NCBI GenBank assembly: GCA_024229395.1 | Contig: JAAESM010000004.1 | Location: 1-64,000 of the forward strand | DNA length: 64,000 bases | Reading direction: 5' to 3' | Source of the DNA: Planctomycetota bacterium | Lineage (GTDB): Bacteria > Planctomycetota > UBA1135 | Notes under the pieces: model-generated | What the model was told of the DNA's origin: nothing | Seen by the model: only the letters and a program-made list of their open reading frames with translations | Databases searched by the model: none | Program-made: the position numbers and the translations under genes | Part shown: piece by piece, positions 51,869 to 60,400 of the stretch | Position numbering within the stretch: the first letter of the stretch is position 1 | How the letters are laid out: each line of letters begins with the position of its first letter

Positions 51869-53809
51869 ATGTCGTTCCAGGACCCAGGAGACCTCCTTTA
51901 CGAGCCACCACTGCGTGAGTTCACTGCTTTAGCGATTGTTCTCGGTATTTTGGTTGGTTTGGTCATGTCGTTGGCCAATGTCTACCTCGGCCTGTTCGCC
52001 GGAATGACCGTCAGCGCGTCGATCCCGGCCGCCGTGATCTCGATGGGCTTGCTGAAAGGCGTATTCAAGCGCGGCACCATCCACGAGAACAACATCGTGC
52101 AGACCATCGCTTCGGCGGGGGAATCGCTCGCGGCAGGCATCATCTTCACCATGCCCGCCCTGGTGATTGCCGGGGTGTGGAGTGACTTTGACTTCTGGAC
52201 CACGACTTTGGTGTCGATGACCGGCGGTATGTTGGGCGTGCTCTTCATGATCCCGCTGCGTCGCCCGATGATCGTCGAGGATCCCGACCTGATCTATCCA
52301 GAAGGCGTCGCTTGCGGCAAGGTTCTGCGTGCGGGTGAAGAAGGCGGAGCCGGCATGAAGATGGTGTTCGGCGCACTTGGCCTTGGTGCTCTGATCAAGG
52401 TCTTGATCGATGGCGTGGCCTTACTCACCGCCGGCCTGAAGACTGCGGTCACCATCGGCAGTGCGCGGATCTTCGCTGGCATCATGGCTTCACCGGCCTT
52501 GATCGCCGTCGGCTTCATCGTCGGCTTCAACATCGCAACTCTGGTCTTTCTGGGCGGTGCGATCTCCTGGTTCGGCGCGGCACCTTATCTGACTGCGACT
52601 ACCGAATACTTGGCCGATGGTGTGGTCGTCAGTCTCGATAATCCAGCGCTGGAAGGCCTGGTCAAGGCCGACGTGCGTTTCCTTGGCGTCGGCGCAATGA
52701 TCGTCGGTGGACTTTGGTCGATCATCCAGATTCGTAAAGGGATTGCACAAGGTGTGCGTGAAACCTTCGGCAGCTATCGCGCTGCTATGGATGAGAAGGA
52801 GCCGCCCAAGCAAAACAATCAGGACATGGATCGCAAGTGGCTGCTGTTGCTGATGGCCGCAACCATGATGGTGGTGCTGTTCCTTTACTTCCGTGTGACT
52901 GACAGCATGGCAGTATCCGCTTTGGCCACGCCGCTGATGGTGATCTGCAGCTTCTTCTTCGTTGCTGTGGCAAGTTACATCGTTGGGTTGGTCGGAAGTT
53001 CCAACAGTCCAGTTTCAGGCATGACCATCTGCTCGGTGCTGCTGACTTCCGGAGTCATCGCGCTGTTCGGTTACTCCGGTGAGATTGCGATCCTGGCCAC
53101 CATGGGCGTGGCTGGTGTGGTCTGCTGTGCTACTTGTACTTCTGGCGACGTCTGCCAGGACCTGAAGACCGGCAATATCGTCGGGGCTACGCCGTTCCGC
53201 CAGCAATGGGCCGAGGTCATCGGCGTGTTGTCGGCCAGTTTCGTGATGGCCCCCGTGCTTGGCTTGCTGCACCGCGGTTATGGCATCGGCACCGATGCCC
53301 ACCTTGATGAGGCTTTTCAAGGCAATGCTCTGGAAGCCCCCCAGGCACAGCTGTTTGCCTCATTGATGGATGGCTTTTTTGGAGCAACGGATTTGCCGTG
53401 GGATTTGATTGCTGCAGGTGCCGTGGTTGGCCTTGCCATCATCTTCATCGACCAGCTGGTTTTGCTGCCGAAACGCAGTAAATTCCGCCTATTCTTGATG
53501 CCTGTAGCAGTTGGTATGTACCTGCCATTAGGTCTATCCGTAGCCATCCTGGTCGGCGGCATCATCGCCTGGATCGCCGGGCGCGCCCACGCCGATCCGG
53601 AAAGTCGTGAACGCGGCCACGAAAAGGGGGTACTCTTGTCCTCTGGCTTGATTGCTGGAGAAGCGATTGCAGGGGTGCTCATTGCCATCCCTATGGCCGC
53701 GAAAATCGAACTTCCGGATATGGAAGGCAGCATTTCCCCATGGTTGACCTTGGTCTCCGTGTTGGTCGTCGCCAGCCTTCTGATTCGCGCAGGAACATCC
53801 AAGAACTAA
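51869..53809 (+). CDS. OPT family oligopeptide or metal-chelate transporter
   Basis: A 646-residue inner-membrane protein with about 14 hydrophobic helices. The opening [43 protein letters not shown] is the OPT start with the [11 protein letters not shown] signature, and [15 protein letters not shown] is the second OPT motif. Members import oligopeptides or metal-siderophore-like compounds by proton coupling. The direction of transport fits import but the substrate is unknown. The next gene, a GT2 enzyme, begins one base after the stop. Confidence 0.9.
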   Translation: MSFQDPGDLLYEPPLREFTALAIVLGILVGLVMSLANVYLGLFAGMTVSASIPAAVISMGLLKGVFKRGTIHENNIVQTIASAGESLAAGIIFTMPALVIAGVWSDFDFWTTTLVSMTGGMLGVLFMIPLRRPMIVEDPDLIYPEGVACGKVLRAGEEGGAGMKMVFGALGLGALIKVLIDGVALLTAGLKTAVTIGSARIFAGIMASPALIAVGFIVGFNIATLVFLGGAISWFGAAPYLTATTEYLADGVVVSLDNPALEGLVKADVRFLGVGAMIVGGLWSIIQIRKGIAQGVRETFGSYRAAMDEKEPPKQNNQDMDRKWLLLLMAATMMVVLFLYFRVTDSMAVSALATPLMVICSFFFVAVASYIVGLVGSSNSPVSGMTICSVLLTSGVIALFGYSGEIAILATMGVAGVVCCATCTSGDVCQDLKTGNIVGATPFRQQWAEVIGVLSASFVMAPVLGLLHRGYGIGTDAHLDEAFQGNALEAPQAQLFASLMDGFFGATDLPWDLIAAGAVVGLAIIFIDQLVLLPKRSKFRLFLMPVAVGMYLPLGLSVAILVGGIIAWIAGRAHADPESRERGHEKGVLLSSGLIAGEAIAGVLIAIPMAAKIELPDMEGSISPWLTLVSVLVVASLLIRAGTSKN

Positions 53810-53810
53810 A

Positions 53811-54512
53811 GTGAAACTGTCCGTAGTCATCCCGATCTACAACGAGGAGGAAACCCTTCTCGACATCATCGAGCGTGTACGCGCAACTCCATACGAGAAG
53901 GAGCTCATCCTTGTCGATGACTGCTCTCAAGATGGCACGCGTGCGATCCTTGCAGAGCTCGAGAACGATGAAGACCTGTCGATCCATTACCACTCGGTGA
54001 ACCAAGGCAAGGGCGCAGCATTGCGCACCGGCTTTCAGCATGTCACCGGTGATATCGTCCTGATTCAGGATGCCGACTTGGAATACGATCCGGGCGAATA
54101 CCCGATCCTGCTTGAGCCCATCGAGAAGGGCTTGGCCGACGTGGTCTATGGCTCACGTTTCAAGGGTGCGCGCATGTCGCGTGTGCACTTGTACTGGCAC
54201 CAGATGGCCAACAACTTCCTGACTTGGGTGTCGAACATGTTCACCAACTTGAACCTGACCGACATGGAGACTTGCTACAAGGTCTTCAAGGCCGAGGTCC
54301 TGCAAGGCATGGATTTGAAGTCCAACCGTTTCGGTTTTGAGCCTGAGATCACCGCCAAGATCGCGCGCAAACGCATCAATGGCGATCGCATCCGCATCTA
54401 CGAAGTGCCGATCAGTTACTACGGTCGTGATTACGACGAAGGCAAGAAGATCGGTTGGAAGGATGGTGTTGCCGCCTTGTGGCACATCGTGCGCTACAAC
54501 CTGTTCTCTTAG
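53811..54512 (+). CDS. Family 2 glycosyltransferase, dolichol-phosphate-mannose-synthase-like
   Basis: A 233-residue cytoplasmic enzyme: [19 protein letters not shown] start, [10 protein letters not shown] nucleotide binding, the metal-binding [12 protein letters not shown], and [11 protein letters not shown]. The absence of C-terminal membrane helices is like the soluble polyprenyl-phosphate-hexose synthases. It likely attaches a hexose to a lipid carrier for envelope glycans. The start is GTG at 53811, one base after the OPT stop. Confidence 0.88.
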   Translation: MKLSVVIPIYNEEETLLDIIERVRATPYEKELILVDDCSQDGTRAILAELENDEDLSIHYHSVNQGKGAALRTGFQHVTGDIVLIQDADLEYDPGEYPILLEPIEKGLADVVYGSRFKGARMSRVHLYWHQMANNFLTWVSNMFTNLNLTDMETCYKVFKAEVLQGMDLKSNRFGFEPEITAKIARKRINGDRIRIYEVPISYYGRDYDEGKKIGWKDGVAALWHIVRYNLFS

Positions 54513-54518
54513 ATCGGT

Positions 54519-55328
54519 TCAGAACAACTTTGGTGATTCACGCAGCGGTCCGCGAGCTGGCGCAACCACCACATCTACGCCACTGAGCCCGCGCGCAGCC
54601 AAACCTGCCGCCGCGGCTTCCAGCGCCAGTTCCGGCTTGTTGTTCTTCAGCGATAAATGCGCCAGCACCAAGTTCTTCAAGCTGGTTGGTGCAGCGGCCG
54701 CCAACAACTCGCTGGTCTGGTCATTGGATAAGTGACCTAAGTCGCCGCCAACGCGATGCTTCAACATGGATGGATAGGGGCCGTTGGCAAGCATGGTCAC
54801 ATCGTGATTGGATTCCAGCACCAAGGTGTCGATGCCATCCAGCAAACCCTTCTCCAGCAACACCTCCGTGCGACCCAGGTCGGTGAAGTAAGCGGCACGC
54901 TGGCCGTCGGCCTCAAAGATGAAACCAAAAGTCGGTTCGGCATCATGCGGAACCTCAATTGGGGTAATCAGCAGCGGCCCCACCTTGAAACTGCCGCGAT
55001 CGGCAATTGCGCGGTACTCCACATCACGGCGCTGCAATTCCGACCAAGAGGTGCGACTATTGGTGCCGAGCGCACCTTCTCCGGCATAAAGTGGCGCCTT
55101 GGCACGCGCGGCCACCGGCACGATATTGGCCGAATGATCGCTATGGCGATGGGTCAACAAGACTGCATCTAAGGAGGTCAGCGAGGCGCCGACGGATTCC
55201 GCAAACTGCCGGGCCGTGCGTTGGGCGATTCCACAGTCCAAGCCTACGGTGACCTGGTCGCTACCCTTGCCGGCCAAAATGATGCTGCAATTGCCGGTGG
55301 AGCCGCTAGCGAGAGTGTGAAAACGCAT
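54519..55328 (-). CDS. MBL-fold hydrolase, YycJ/WalJ-like
   Basis: A 269-residue protein. SGSTGNCSII is the YycJ opening, THRHSDHSAN is the HXHXDH zinc motif, and ESNHDVTML and HLSNDQT with LAHLSLKNNKP complete the site. In Firmicutes YycJ is linked to cell-wall regulation and DNA repair. The gene is convergent with the GT2 gene (6 bases apart) and divergent from a small membrane protein. Confidence 0.85.
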   Translation of the reverse strand: MRFHTLASGSTGNCSIILAGKGSDQVTVGLDCGIAQRTARQFAESVGASLTSLDAVLLTHRHSDHSANIVPVAARAKAPLYAGEGALGTNSRTSWSELQRRDVEYRAIADRGSFKVGPLLITPIEVPHDAEPTFGFIFEADGQRAAYFTDLGRTEVLLEKGLLDGIDTLVLESNHDVTMLANGPYPSMLKHRVGGDLGHLSNDQTSELLAAAAPTSLKNLVLAHLSLKNNKPELALEAAAAGLAARGLSGVDVVVAPARGPLRESPKLF

Positions 55329-55355
55329 GGCCTTCCAGAGTAGCGACGATTGTCC

Positions 55356-55361
55356 TACAAT
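55356..55361 (+). promoter_or_regulatory. Candidate -10 box before the small membrane protein and zinc operon
   Basis: TACAAT 6 bases before the ATG at 55368. Confidence 0.45.
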
Positions 55362-55367
55362 ACTCCC

Positions 55368-55643
55368 ATGAATTCGCTGCAGCGATTTGCTTGGCTCCTG
55401 TTGGGACTGTGTGTCCTAGTGGGGGTTGCGCATGCACCGCTGCACGCCGACGCAGATTACTTCGGTGAGGAATGCAGCCTTCTGGCGTTGTGTTCCGGTG
55501 CCATCGTACTCCTGCTATGGGCCGCTGTGCCAATGTCGCAGCATCGCGCAAGCTCCCGCCAGCCGCGTCGCGTGGTTGCGGTCGTGGAGCGCTGTTCGCC
55601 GGCGCGATTCGCGCATGGCAGTCGCGGGCCGCCTGCTTGGTAA
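55368..55643 (+). CDS. Small exported or membrane protein ahead of the zinc operon
   Basis: A 91-residue protein. N-terminal hydrophobic helix (WLLLGLCVLVGVAHA), a His/Asp/Cys-containing linker (HAPLHADADYFGEECSLLALCSG), a second helix (AIVLLLWAAVPM) and a basic C-terminus. No family is recognised. It may be a metal-responsive small protein, as the gene lies 76 bases upstream of the His-rich protein and shares its direction. Confidence 0.5.
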   Translation: MNSLQRFAWLLLGLCVLVGVAHAPLHADADYFGEECSLLALCSGAIVLLLWAAVPMSQHRASSRQPRRVVAVVERCSPARFAHGSRGPPAW

Positions 55644-55660
55644 ATCGTTTTAAAAATTTC

Positions 55661-55696
55661 GTGAGCGGAAACGTTCACTACCGGCTGCTTGCAGCC
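55661..55696. promoter_or_regulatory. Two adjacent palindromes before the zinc operon
   Basis: GTGAGCG-GAAA-CGTTCAC (55661-55678; seven pairs, one G-U, GAAA loop) and GGCTGC-TT-GCAGCC (55683-55696) lie 24-59 bases before the ATG at 55720. They may be metal-regulator operators or mRNA hairpins. A Zur site is not proven. Confidence 0.45.
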
Positions 55697-55719
55697 AACA
55701 CGACTTACCAAATACTACG

Positions 55720-57003
55720 ATGAAAACTCATCTACCCTTAGCGACCCTCGTCGCGCTTGGGCTATGTGCTGCACCCATTGCTGCGCAAGAGCTTGAGCTA
55801 GAGAAACAGTCTCCAAACACCGAAGATTCCCTCAGCGAAGCCATGTTGAATCAGAACTTCCCTGGCTTCATGGGAGGTGGTGGGAGTGGATTCACTTCAC
55901 GCTTCGATTCCTCCTTTAACCCTGCAATGGGTTTGGTCCTTGATAGCGTCGCCAACTTCAGTGAAGAAGTCGGCGACGAAGCAGATAGCCTCGAGCTCCG
56001 CAGCGTCGAGATGAACCTAGCCAGTCGCATCGACCCGTTCGGTTGGGCCTATGTGGTCGCCGCCTTCGAGGAAGGCGAGTTCGCTCTTGAAGAAGCCGTA
56101 CTGATTATGGATCAGCTTCCGGCCAACATGAGCTTGCGCGTCGGGCGCATGCTGAGTGATTTCGGCAAGTGGAACACCCTCCATCTGCATGACAAGTCCT
56201 TCATCTTCGAGGATGGTGTCCGTCAGGAATTCTTCGGCGGCAACCTCAATATGACCGGCCTGGAACTGCACCAATGGACCGGATGGGGCGACATGCCAGT
56301 ACGTTGGTCACTTGGCGTAGCATCCTCCTTTGGCGGCCATGGCCATGGCCATGGCGAGGAGGAAGGTGGGCACGAGCATATGTCCTTCGAGTCCGGCGTG
56401 ATCGATAACCGTGGTGTGGAAGAGATGGGCTTCAATGGTCGCCTAACCACCCAGCAGGATTTCGGCCAGAATGGTTTCCTTCAATACGGCGTGAGCTTTT
56501 TCCATACGCCTGAGGGGCTGGTCGATGAACACGACCACGATTCTGACGGCATCATTGATGAGAGTTTCGGCCTTGGCCAGACCACCATTGCATTGGACTT
56601 CACGCTACGTGATGTCGACGCCACGACTCGAACTGCGGACACCCTGTCCATGGAGTTGTGGCACAACAGTCGTGAAGGTGTCAACGAGGTCACCGATGCC
56701 ATCGAGTCTCACGACGCCAATGGTATCTGGGGTTTCTACCAGCATGACTTCGACCCTTTCTGGGGTGGCGGCGTAATGGCAGCGTGGTGGCAAGAAGCCG
56801 GCAATGAGCAATCTTCGGATTGGTTCACCGGTGCCGAGGCTGGATCGCAACGCGCAATCTTTGTCACGCGTAACTTCTCAGAGTTCAACCGCATGCGCCT
56901 GCAGGTCACTGAGAATGTCCCAACAGATGGTGAGACCAGTTGGTCCTTGGCACTGCAGTGGGATGTGATCCTTGGCAGCCACAGCCATCCGATGGATTGG
57001 TAA
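55720..57003 (+). CDS. Outer-membrane-like protein with His-rich loop, zinc operon
   Basis: A 427-residue exported protein: signal peptide (LATLVALGLCAAPIAAQ), then a beta-rich sequence with many aromatic strands, consistent with an outer-membrane barrel. Residues about 206-220 form a His/Glu cluster (GGHGHGHGEEEGGHEH), with another HDHD motif near 270. The first cluster comes from a GGCCAT repeat. Its stop is immediately followed by the start of a zinc-type binding protein gene (no gap), which with the cluster suggests metal capture or passage across the outer membrane. Family by similarity not fixed. Confidence 0.7.
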   Translation: MKTHLPLATLVALGLCAAPIAAQELELEKQSPNTEDSLSEAMLNQNFPGFMGGGGSGFTSRFDSSFNPAMGLVLDSVANFSEEVGDEADSLELRSVEMNLASRIDPFGWAYVVAAFEEGEFALEEAVLIMDQLPANMSLRVGRMLSDFGKWNTLHLHDKSFIFEDGVRQEFFGGNLNMTGLELHQWTGWGDMPVRWSLGVASSFGGHGHGHGEEEGGHEHMSFESGVIDNRGVEEMGFNGRLTTQQDFGQNGFLQYGVSFFHTPEGLVDEHDHDSDGIIDESFGLGQTTIALDFTLRDVDATTRTADTLSMELWHNSREGVNEVTDAIESHDANGIWGFYQHDFDPFWGGGVMAAWWQEAGNEQSSDWFTGAEAGSQRAIFVTRNFSEFNRMRLQVTENVPTDGETSWSLALQWDVILGSHSHPMDW

Positions 57004-57963
57004 ATGAAGAGTCTCTCTCTTGATATGAAGCCAGCAGCATTGCTGCTGGCTTTCGTGTCCTTGTGTAGTTTCGTTAGGGCCCAAGAGAAACTCGACATCA
57101 TCGCCACTATTCCTGACCTCGGCAATCTTGTCGAGGTCATTGGCGGCGACCGCGTAGAGGTGGAAGTTCTGGTCAAGCCTGGGTCCGATCCACACTCGGT
57201 CTTGCCGAAAGCCTCCATGTTGCTGAAGCTCTCCCGTGCGGATGGCTTGGTCTTGATGGGGCTTGATTACGAGCATGCCTTCTTGCCGGCGATGCTCGAG
57301 AAATGCCGCAACAAGGCCGTCGCGGTTGGCGCCGATGGTTACATGAACGTTGGCGCGCGCATCACTGCATTGGAAATCCCACAACGGATCAACCGTGCTG
57401 ATGGTGCCGATCTGCATCCTCGGGGCAACCCTCACTACAACATGGATCCTGAGAATGGTCGCATCATGGCGGCTGCGGTGCGTGATTTGTTGATCGAGAT
57501 CGATCCCGCCTTTAAGGATGACTACCAAAAGCGTTGGTCCACTTGGAATCAACAAGCGCAGAAGCTCATCGCCACATGGGCGAAGCAGATGGCGCCTTTG
57601 AAGGGCAAGAAGGTCGTCGTCTATCACAAGTCGTGGACTTACTTCGCCAAGTATTTTGGCTTGGAGGTGATCGCCGCCATTGAACCGAAACCAGGAATCT
57701 CACCCAGTGCTTCGCACTTGGTTAAGGTCAAACGCCTGATGACGGAGCACGATGTCAAGGTGATCCTGATGGAGCCCTGGTACAACGCAGGTGCAATTCG
57801 CAGTTTGACCGGCAATAATGTGAAGGTGTTGCGTTTGCCTACGGCAAGCGGTGTCGGCAAGGAATCTCAAACCTATTTGGCTTTCATGTCCAACCTGGTG
57901 ACATCCCTCCGTAACGCCTACGGACTCAAGGAAAAACCTGTAAATGAGCCTGCTAACTCTTGA
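57004..57963 (+). CDS. znuA: Zinc/manganese-type ABC substrate-binding protein
   Basis: A 319-residue periplasmic cluster A-I binding protein with a signal peptide (AALLLAFVSLCSFVRAQ). Strand start KLDIIATIPDLGNLVEVIGGDRVEV, metal-site pattern PGSDPHSV (His), GNPHYNMDP (His), and VYHKSW (His), with the C-terminal site GVGKESQTYL. These give three histidine ligands as in zinc-binding members; a manganese role cannot be excluded. Its end overlaps the ATPase gene by 20 bases. Confidence 0.85.
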   Translation: MKSLSLDMKPAALLLAFVSLCSFVRAQEKLDIIATIPDLGNLVEVIGGDRVEVEVLVKPGSDPHSVLPKASMLLKLSRADGLVLMGLDYEHAFLPAMLEKCRNKAVAVGADGYMNVGARITALEIPQRINRADGADLHPRGNPHYNMDPENGRIMAAAVRDLLIEIDPAFKDDYQKRWSTWNQQAQKLIATWAKQMAPLKGKKVVVYHKSWTYFAKYFGLEVIAAIEPKPGISPSASHLVKVKRLMTEHDVKVILMEPWYNAGAIRSLTGNNVKVLRLPTASGVGKESQTYLAFMSNLVTSLRNAYGLKEKPVNEPANS

Positions 57964-58618
57964 GAAAGCTGGCTTAGGTTATTCCTCCAAGGCGGTGCTG
58001 AGCAATGTGGGTTTCAGCATCGCCGCAGGCGACTTCCTGCTGCTTGCCGGCGCCAACGGTTCCGGGAAGAGCACGCTTTTGCGCAGCTTGATCGGTGCCT
58101 TGCCCTTGGTCCAAGGCAAGATGGACAGTCCGCCAGGATTGCGTATCGGCTATGTTCCGCAGCAGTTGTCATTGCCAGCGTTCTTCCCGGTCACGGTCCA
58201 GGATGTGGTGACCATGGGCACATGGCGCGGTTCCAAAGATGGACACAATCCAGGGCGCGCGGAAGCTGATCAAGCTTTGACACAAGTGGGGCTGGAGAAA
58301 CGCCGGGCCCAAAGTTTTGCGCAACTATCCGGTGGCCAGAAACAACGTGCTTTGTTGGCGCGGGCTTTGGTCTCGAATCCGGATCTGTTTGTCCTTGATG
58401 AACCGATCTCTGGGGTTGATGAGGCCGCCGCCGCAGTGATCCTCAAGATTCTTGCCGAGAAGGCGTCCGCAGGGGTGGCAGTAGTCATGGTTACGCACCA
58501 ACCGCTGGCACTCGCGGATTTGGCCACGCGCGCATTGTTGGTCCACAAGCAAAGCGTCGAGGAAATCCCGGTGGCCGAGATGTGCAGCCTTGAGGGGGTG
58601 GCCAGATTATGGGCTTAA
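57944..58618 (+). CDS. znuC: Zinc-type ABC ATP-binding protein
   Basis: A 224-residue ATPase: Walker A AGANGSGKST, Q-loop GYVPQQLSLP, signature LSGGQKQRALLARAL and Walker B LFVLDEPISGVD. Energy unit of the metal importer, with the binding protein before it and the permease after it; it overlaps both. Confidence 0.9.
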   Translation: MSLLTLEKAGLGYSSKAVLSNVGFSIAAGDFLLLAGANGSGKSTLLRSLIGALPLVQGKMDSPPGLRIGYVPQQLSLPAFFPVTVQDVVTMGTWRGSKDGHNPGRAEADQALTQVGLEKRRAQSFAQLSGGQKQRALLARALVSNPDLFVLDEPISGVDEAAAAVILKILAEKASAGVAVVMVTHQPLALADLATRALLVHKQSVEEIPVAEMCSLEGVARLWA

Positions 58619-59484
58619 TCGAAGACTTCGACTTGTATTGGGAACTGTTTGCGACCAGCTTCCTGGCTTCGATTGTTGTTGGCGTCGTATTGCCCCAGGT
58701 GGGTGGCATGATGTACTTACGACGGGAATCCTTCGTTGGCATTGCCGTGCCGCAGTTTGCCGCTGCAGGCGTTGCCCTCGGCTTATTCTTGTTGCCATGG
58801 TTCCCTTCCTTACAGGAGAGCTTTCTTGATCATGGGCATCCGCCGCTGGATTACCTGTTGGTCTTCGCTGCCGGTGCAGCCTGTTTGAGCATGCTGTTGT
58901 TCAGCATCGTGTTGAAGAGGCAACGTGGTGAACCCGGTGCCCTTTTGGCCGGTGCCTTCGCCACCGCCGCCGCCTTGGCGATCTTGTTCTTAGATGGTTC
59001 GCCTGCGGGAAACAACCTTGCGGAAACTGTGCTGCGCGGCGCAGTGTTATTGCTCGATGAGCATGGCCTTTGGTTACTGACCGGTGTATGCCTCCTGACC
59101 ATGATCTTCATCATGGCTGCACGACGTAGCTTGTTGGCCATCGCCTTCGATTGCGACAATGCAATCGCCATGCGCCTGCCCGTGGCATGGCTAGAACTGG
59201 CACAGATGATGCTGTTTGGCCTGGCAATTGGTGGAGGTGTGATGACGGTTGGCCCGGTATTGGTCTTTGGCCTGCTGTTCCTGCCTCCACTCGCCGCCTC
59301 GGCGCTGGCAAGTGGCTTGCGCTCCTTTCAGATCTTATTGTCGATTTGCGGATTGCTTTCGGTGTTGGCCGCTTGGCCACTGTCTATCGAGTTCGACCTG
59401 CCTTACGGACCGTCTGCGGTGATCTCAGCTGCCGCCTTGACTCTGCTTTGTTTGGGCTTAGGAAGGTTGCAGCGGCGTGCATGA
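58609..59484 (+). CDS. znuB: Zinc-type ABC permease
   Basis: A 291-residue inner-membrane protein with seven or eight hydrophobic helices, LRRESFVGIAVPQFAAAGVALGL near the start, and FGLAIGGGVMTVGPVLVFGLLFLPPLAASALASG in the second half, the ABC-3 family pattern. It begins 10 bases before the ATPase stop. The exact metal is not certain. Confidence 0.88.
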   Translation: MGLIEDFDLYWELFATSFLASIVVGVVLPQVGGMMYLRRESFVGIAVPQFAAAGVALGLFLLPWFPSLQESFLDHGHPPLDYLLVFAAGAACLSMLLFSIVLKRQRGEPGALLAGAFATAAALAILFLDGSPAGNNLAETVLRGAVLLLDEHGLWLLTGVCLLTMIFIMAARRSLLAIAFDCDNAIAMRLPVAWLELAQMMLFGLAIGGGVMTVGPVLVFGLLFLPPLAASALASGLRSFQILLSICGLLSVLAAWPLSIEFDLPYGPSAVISAAALTLLCLGLGRLQRRA

Positions 59485-59527
59485 ACAATCCCGCATCGTG
59501 CCCGAGCAATCCTGGCCGATAAAGGGT

Positions 59528-59533
59528 TAGAAT
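59528..59533 (+). promoter_or_regulatory. Candidate -10 box for the GYF-RDD gene
   Basis: TAGAAT inside GGGTTAGAATACCC gives a leader of about 40 bases before the ATG at 59579. Confidence 0.35.
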
Positions 59534-59578
59534 ACCCGACGGCTCAGGGGCGTCGCGCCTCAGTCAGCCACATTGAAC

Positions 59579-60400
59579 ATGACTACCCTCTGGTTTTACG
59601 CACAAGATCAACAACAGCACGGCCCCGTGCCGGCGGATGAGATGCGCAAGCTGCTTCAGAGCGGCCGCCTCAGCAAGACCACTATGGTCTGGTCAGAGGG
59701 TATGGAATCCTGGGTAGCTGCAGGCAAGGTCGAGGAACTGGTCGGATTAGCACCGCCTATTCGTCCACCCGCGGTGGAACCAAACCACCGGACCCAACCC
59801 GTGGTCGAAGTCGATGCCGGTGGAGCCGAGCAATCGCCGTTCCAAAGCAGACCACAACCGGGCCCACGTCCCACTCAAGCTAGCGGTGGCAGCCAGGTCC
59901 AACTGCGCAGTCGCCATGCTTGGCACCGCTTCTTCGCGCGCAGTATCGACGTCTTCGCTGGTGGCTGGATTGTCAGTCAGTTTCTTGGCCCAGAGGCCGC
60001 CAACAGCTCGATCAATTTCCTCCTGCCAGGATTGGTCTTGCTCATCTTAATCCCGATTGAGGCTTGGTTCCTTTCCCGTTGGGGTATGACTCCCGGCAAG
60101 TGGATCCTTCGCATTCGTGTGGTTCATGCGGAGAACCGCTTACTCACTTTCCAAGAAGCCTCTCAGCGAAACCTGAAGGTGATCTTCTCTGGTATGGCTT
60201 TCGGTCTTCCACTCCTGCAGGTCCTGTTCAACGTCTTGGCTTACAAGGAATTCGTCGACACGGGTAGCACCTCTTGGGATCGAAAGTGTCGCACGACTTT
60301 GCAGCATGCACCGATGCGCCCGATTCATATCGGTACGGCAATCGGCGTAGGTATCGCGATCATTCTGTACACCGCTGCCGTGGTCGGCGCGAGTACTTAA
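59579..60400 (+). CDS. GYF-like plus RDD domain membrane protein
   Basis: A 273-residue protein. Residues 1-55 form a GYF_2 domain (LWFYAQDQQQHGPVPADEMRKL with LSKTTMVWSEGMESWV), followed by a Pro/Gln linker and an RDD domain with four hydrophobic helices (RHAWHRFFARSIDVFAGGW, PGKWILRIRVV, and two more). GYF_2-RDD proteins are of unknown role. The C-terminus overlaps the next gene by 4 bases on the other strand. The ATG at 59579 is preferred over a TTG two codons earlier. Confidence 0.8.
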   Translation: MTTLWFYAQDQQQHGPVPADEMRKLLQSGRLSKTTMVWSEGMESWVAAGKVEELVGLAPPIRPPAVEPNHRTQPVVEVDAGGAEQSPFQSRPQPGPRPTQASGGSQVQLRSRHAWHRFFARSIDVFAGGWIVSQFLGPEAANSSINFLLPGLVLLILIPIEAWFLSRWGMTPGKWILRIRVVHAENRLLTFQEASQRNLKVIFSGMAFGLPLLQVLFNVLAYKEFVDTGSTSWDRKCRTTLQHAPMRPIHIGTAIGVGIAIILYTAAVVGAST

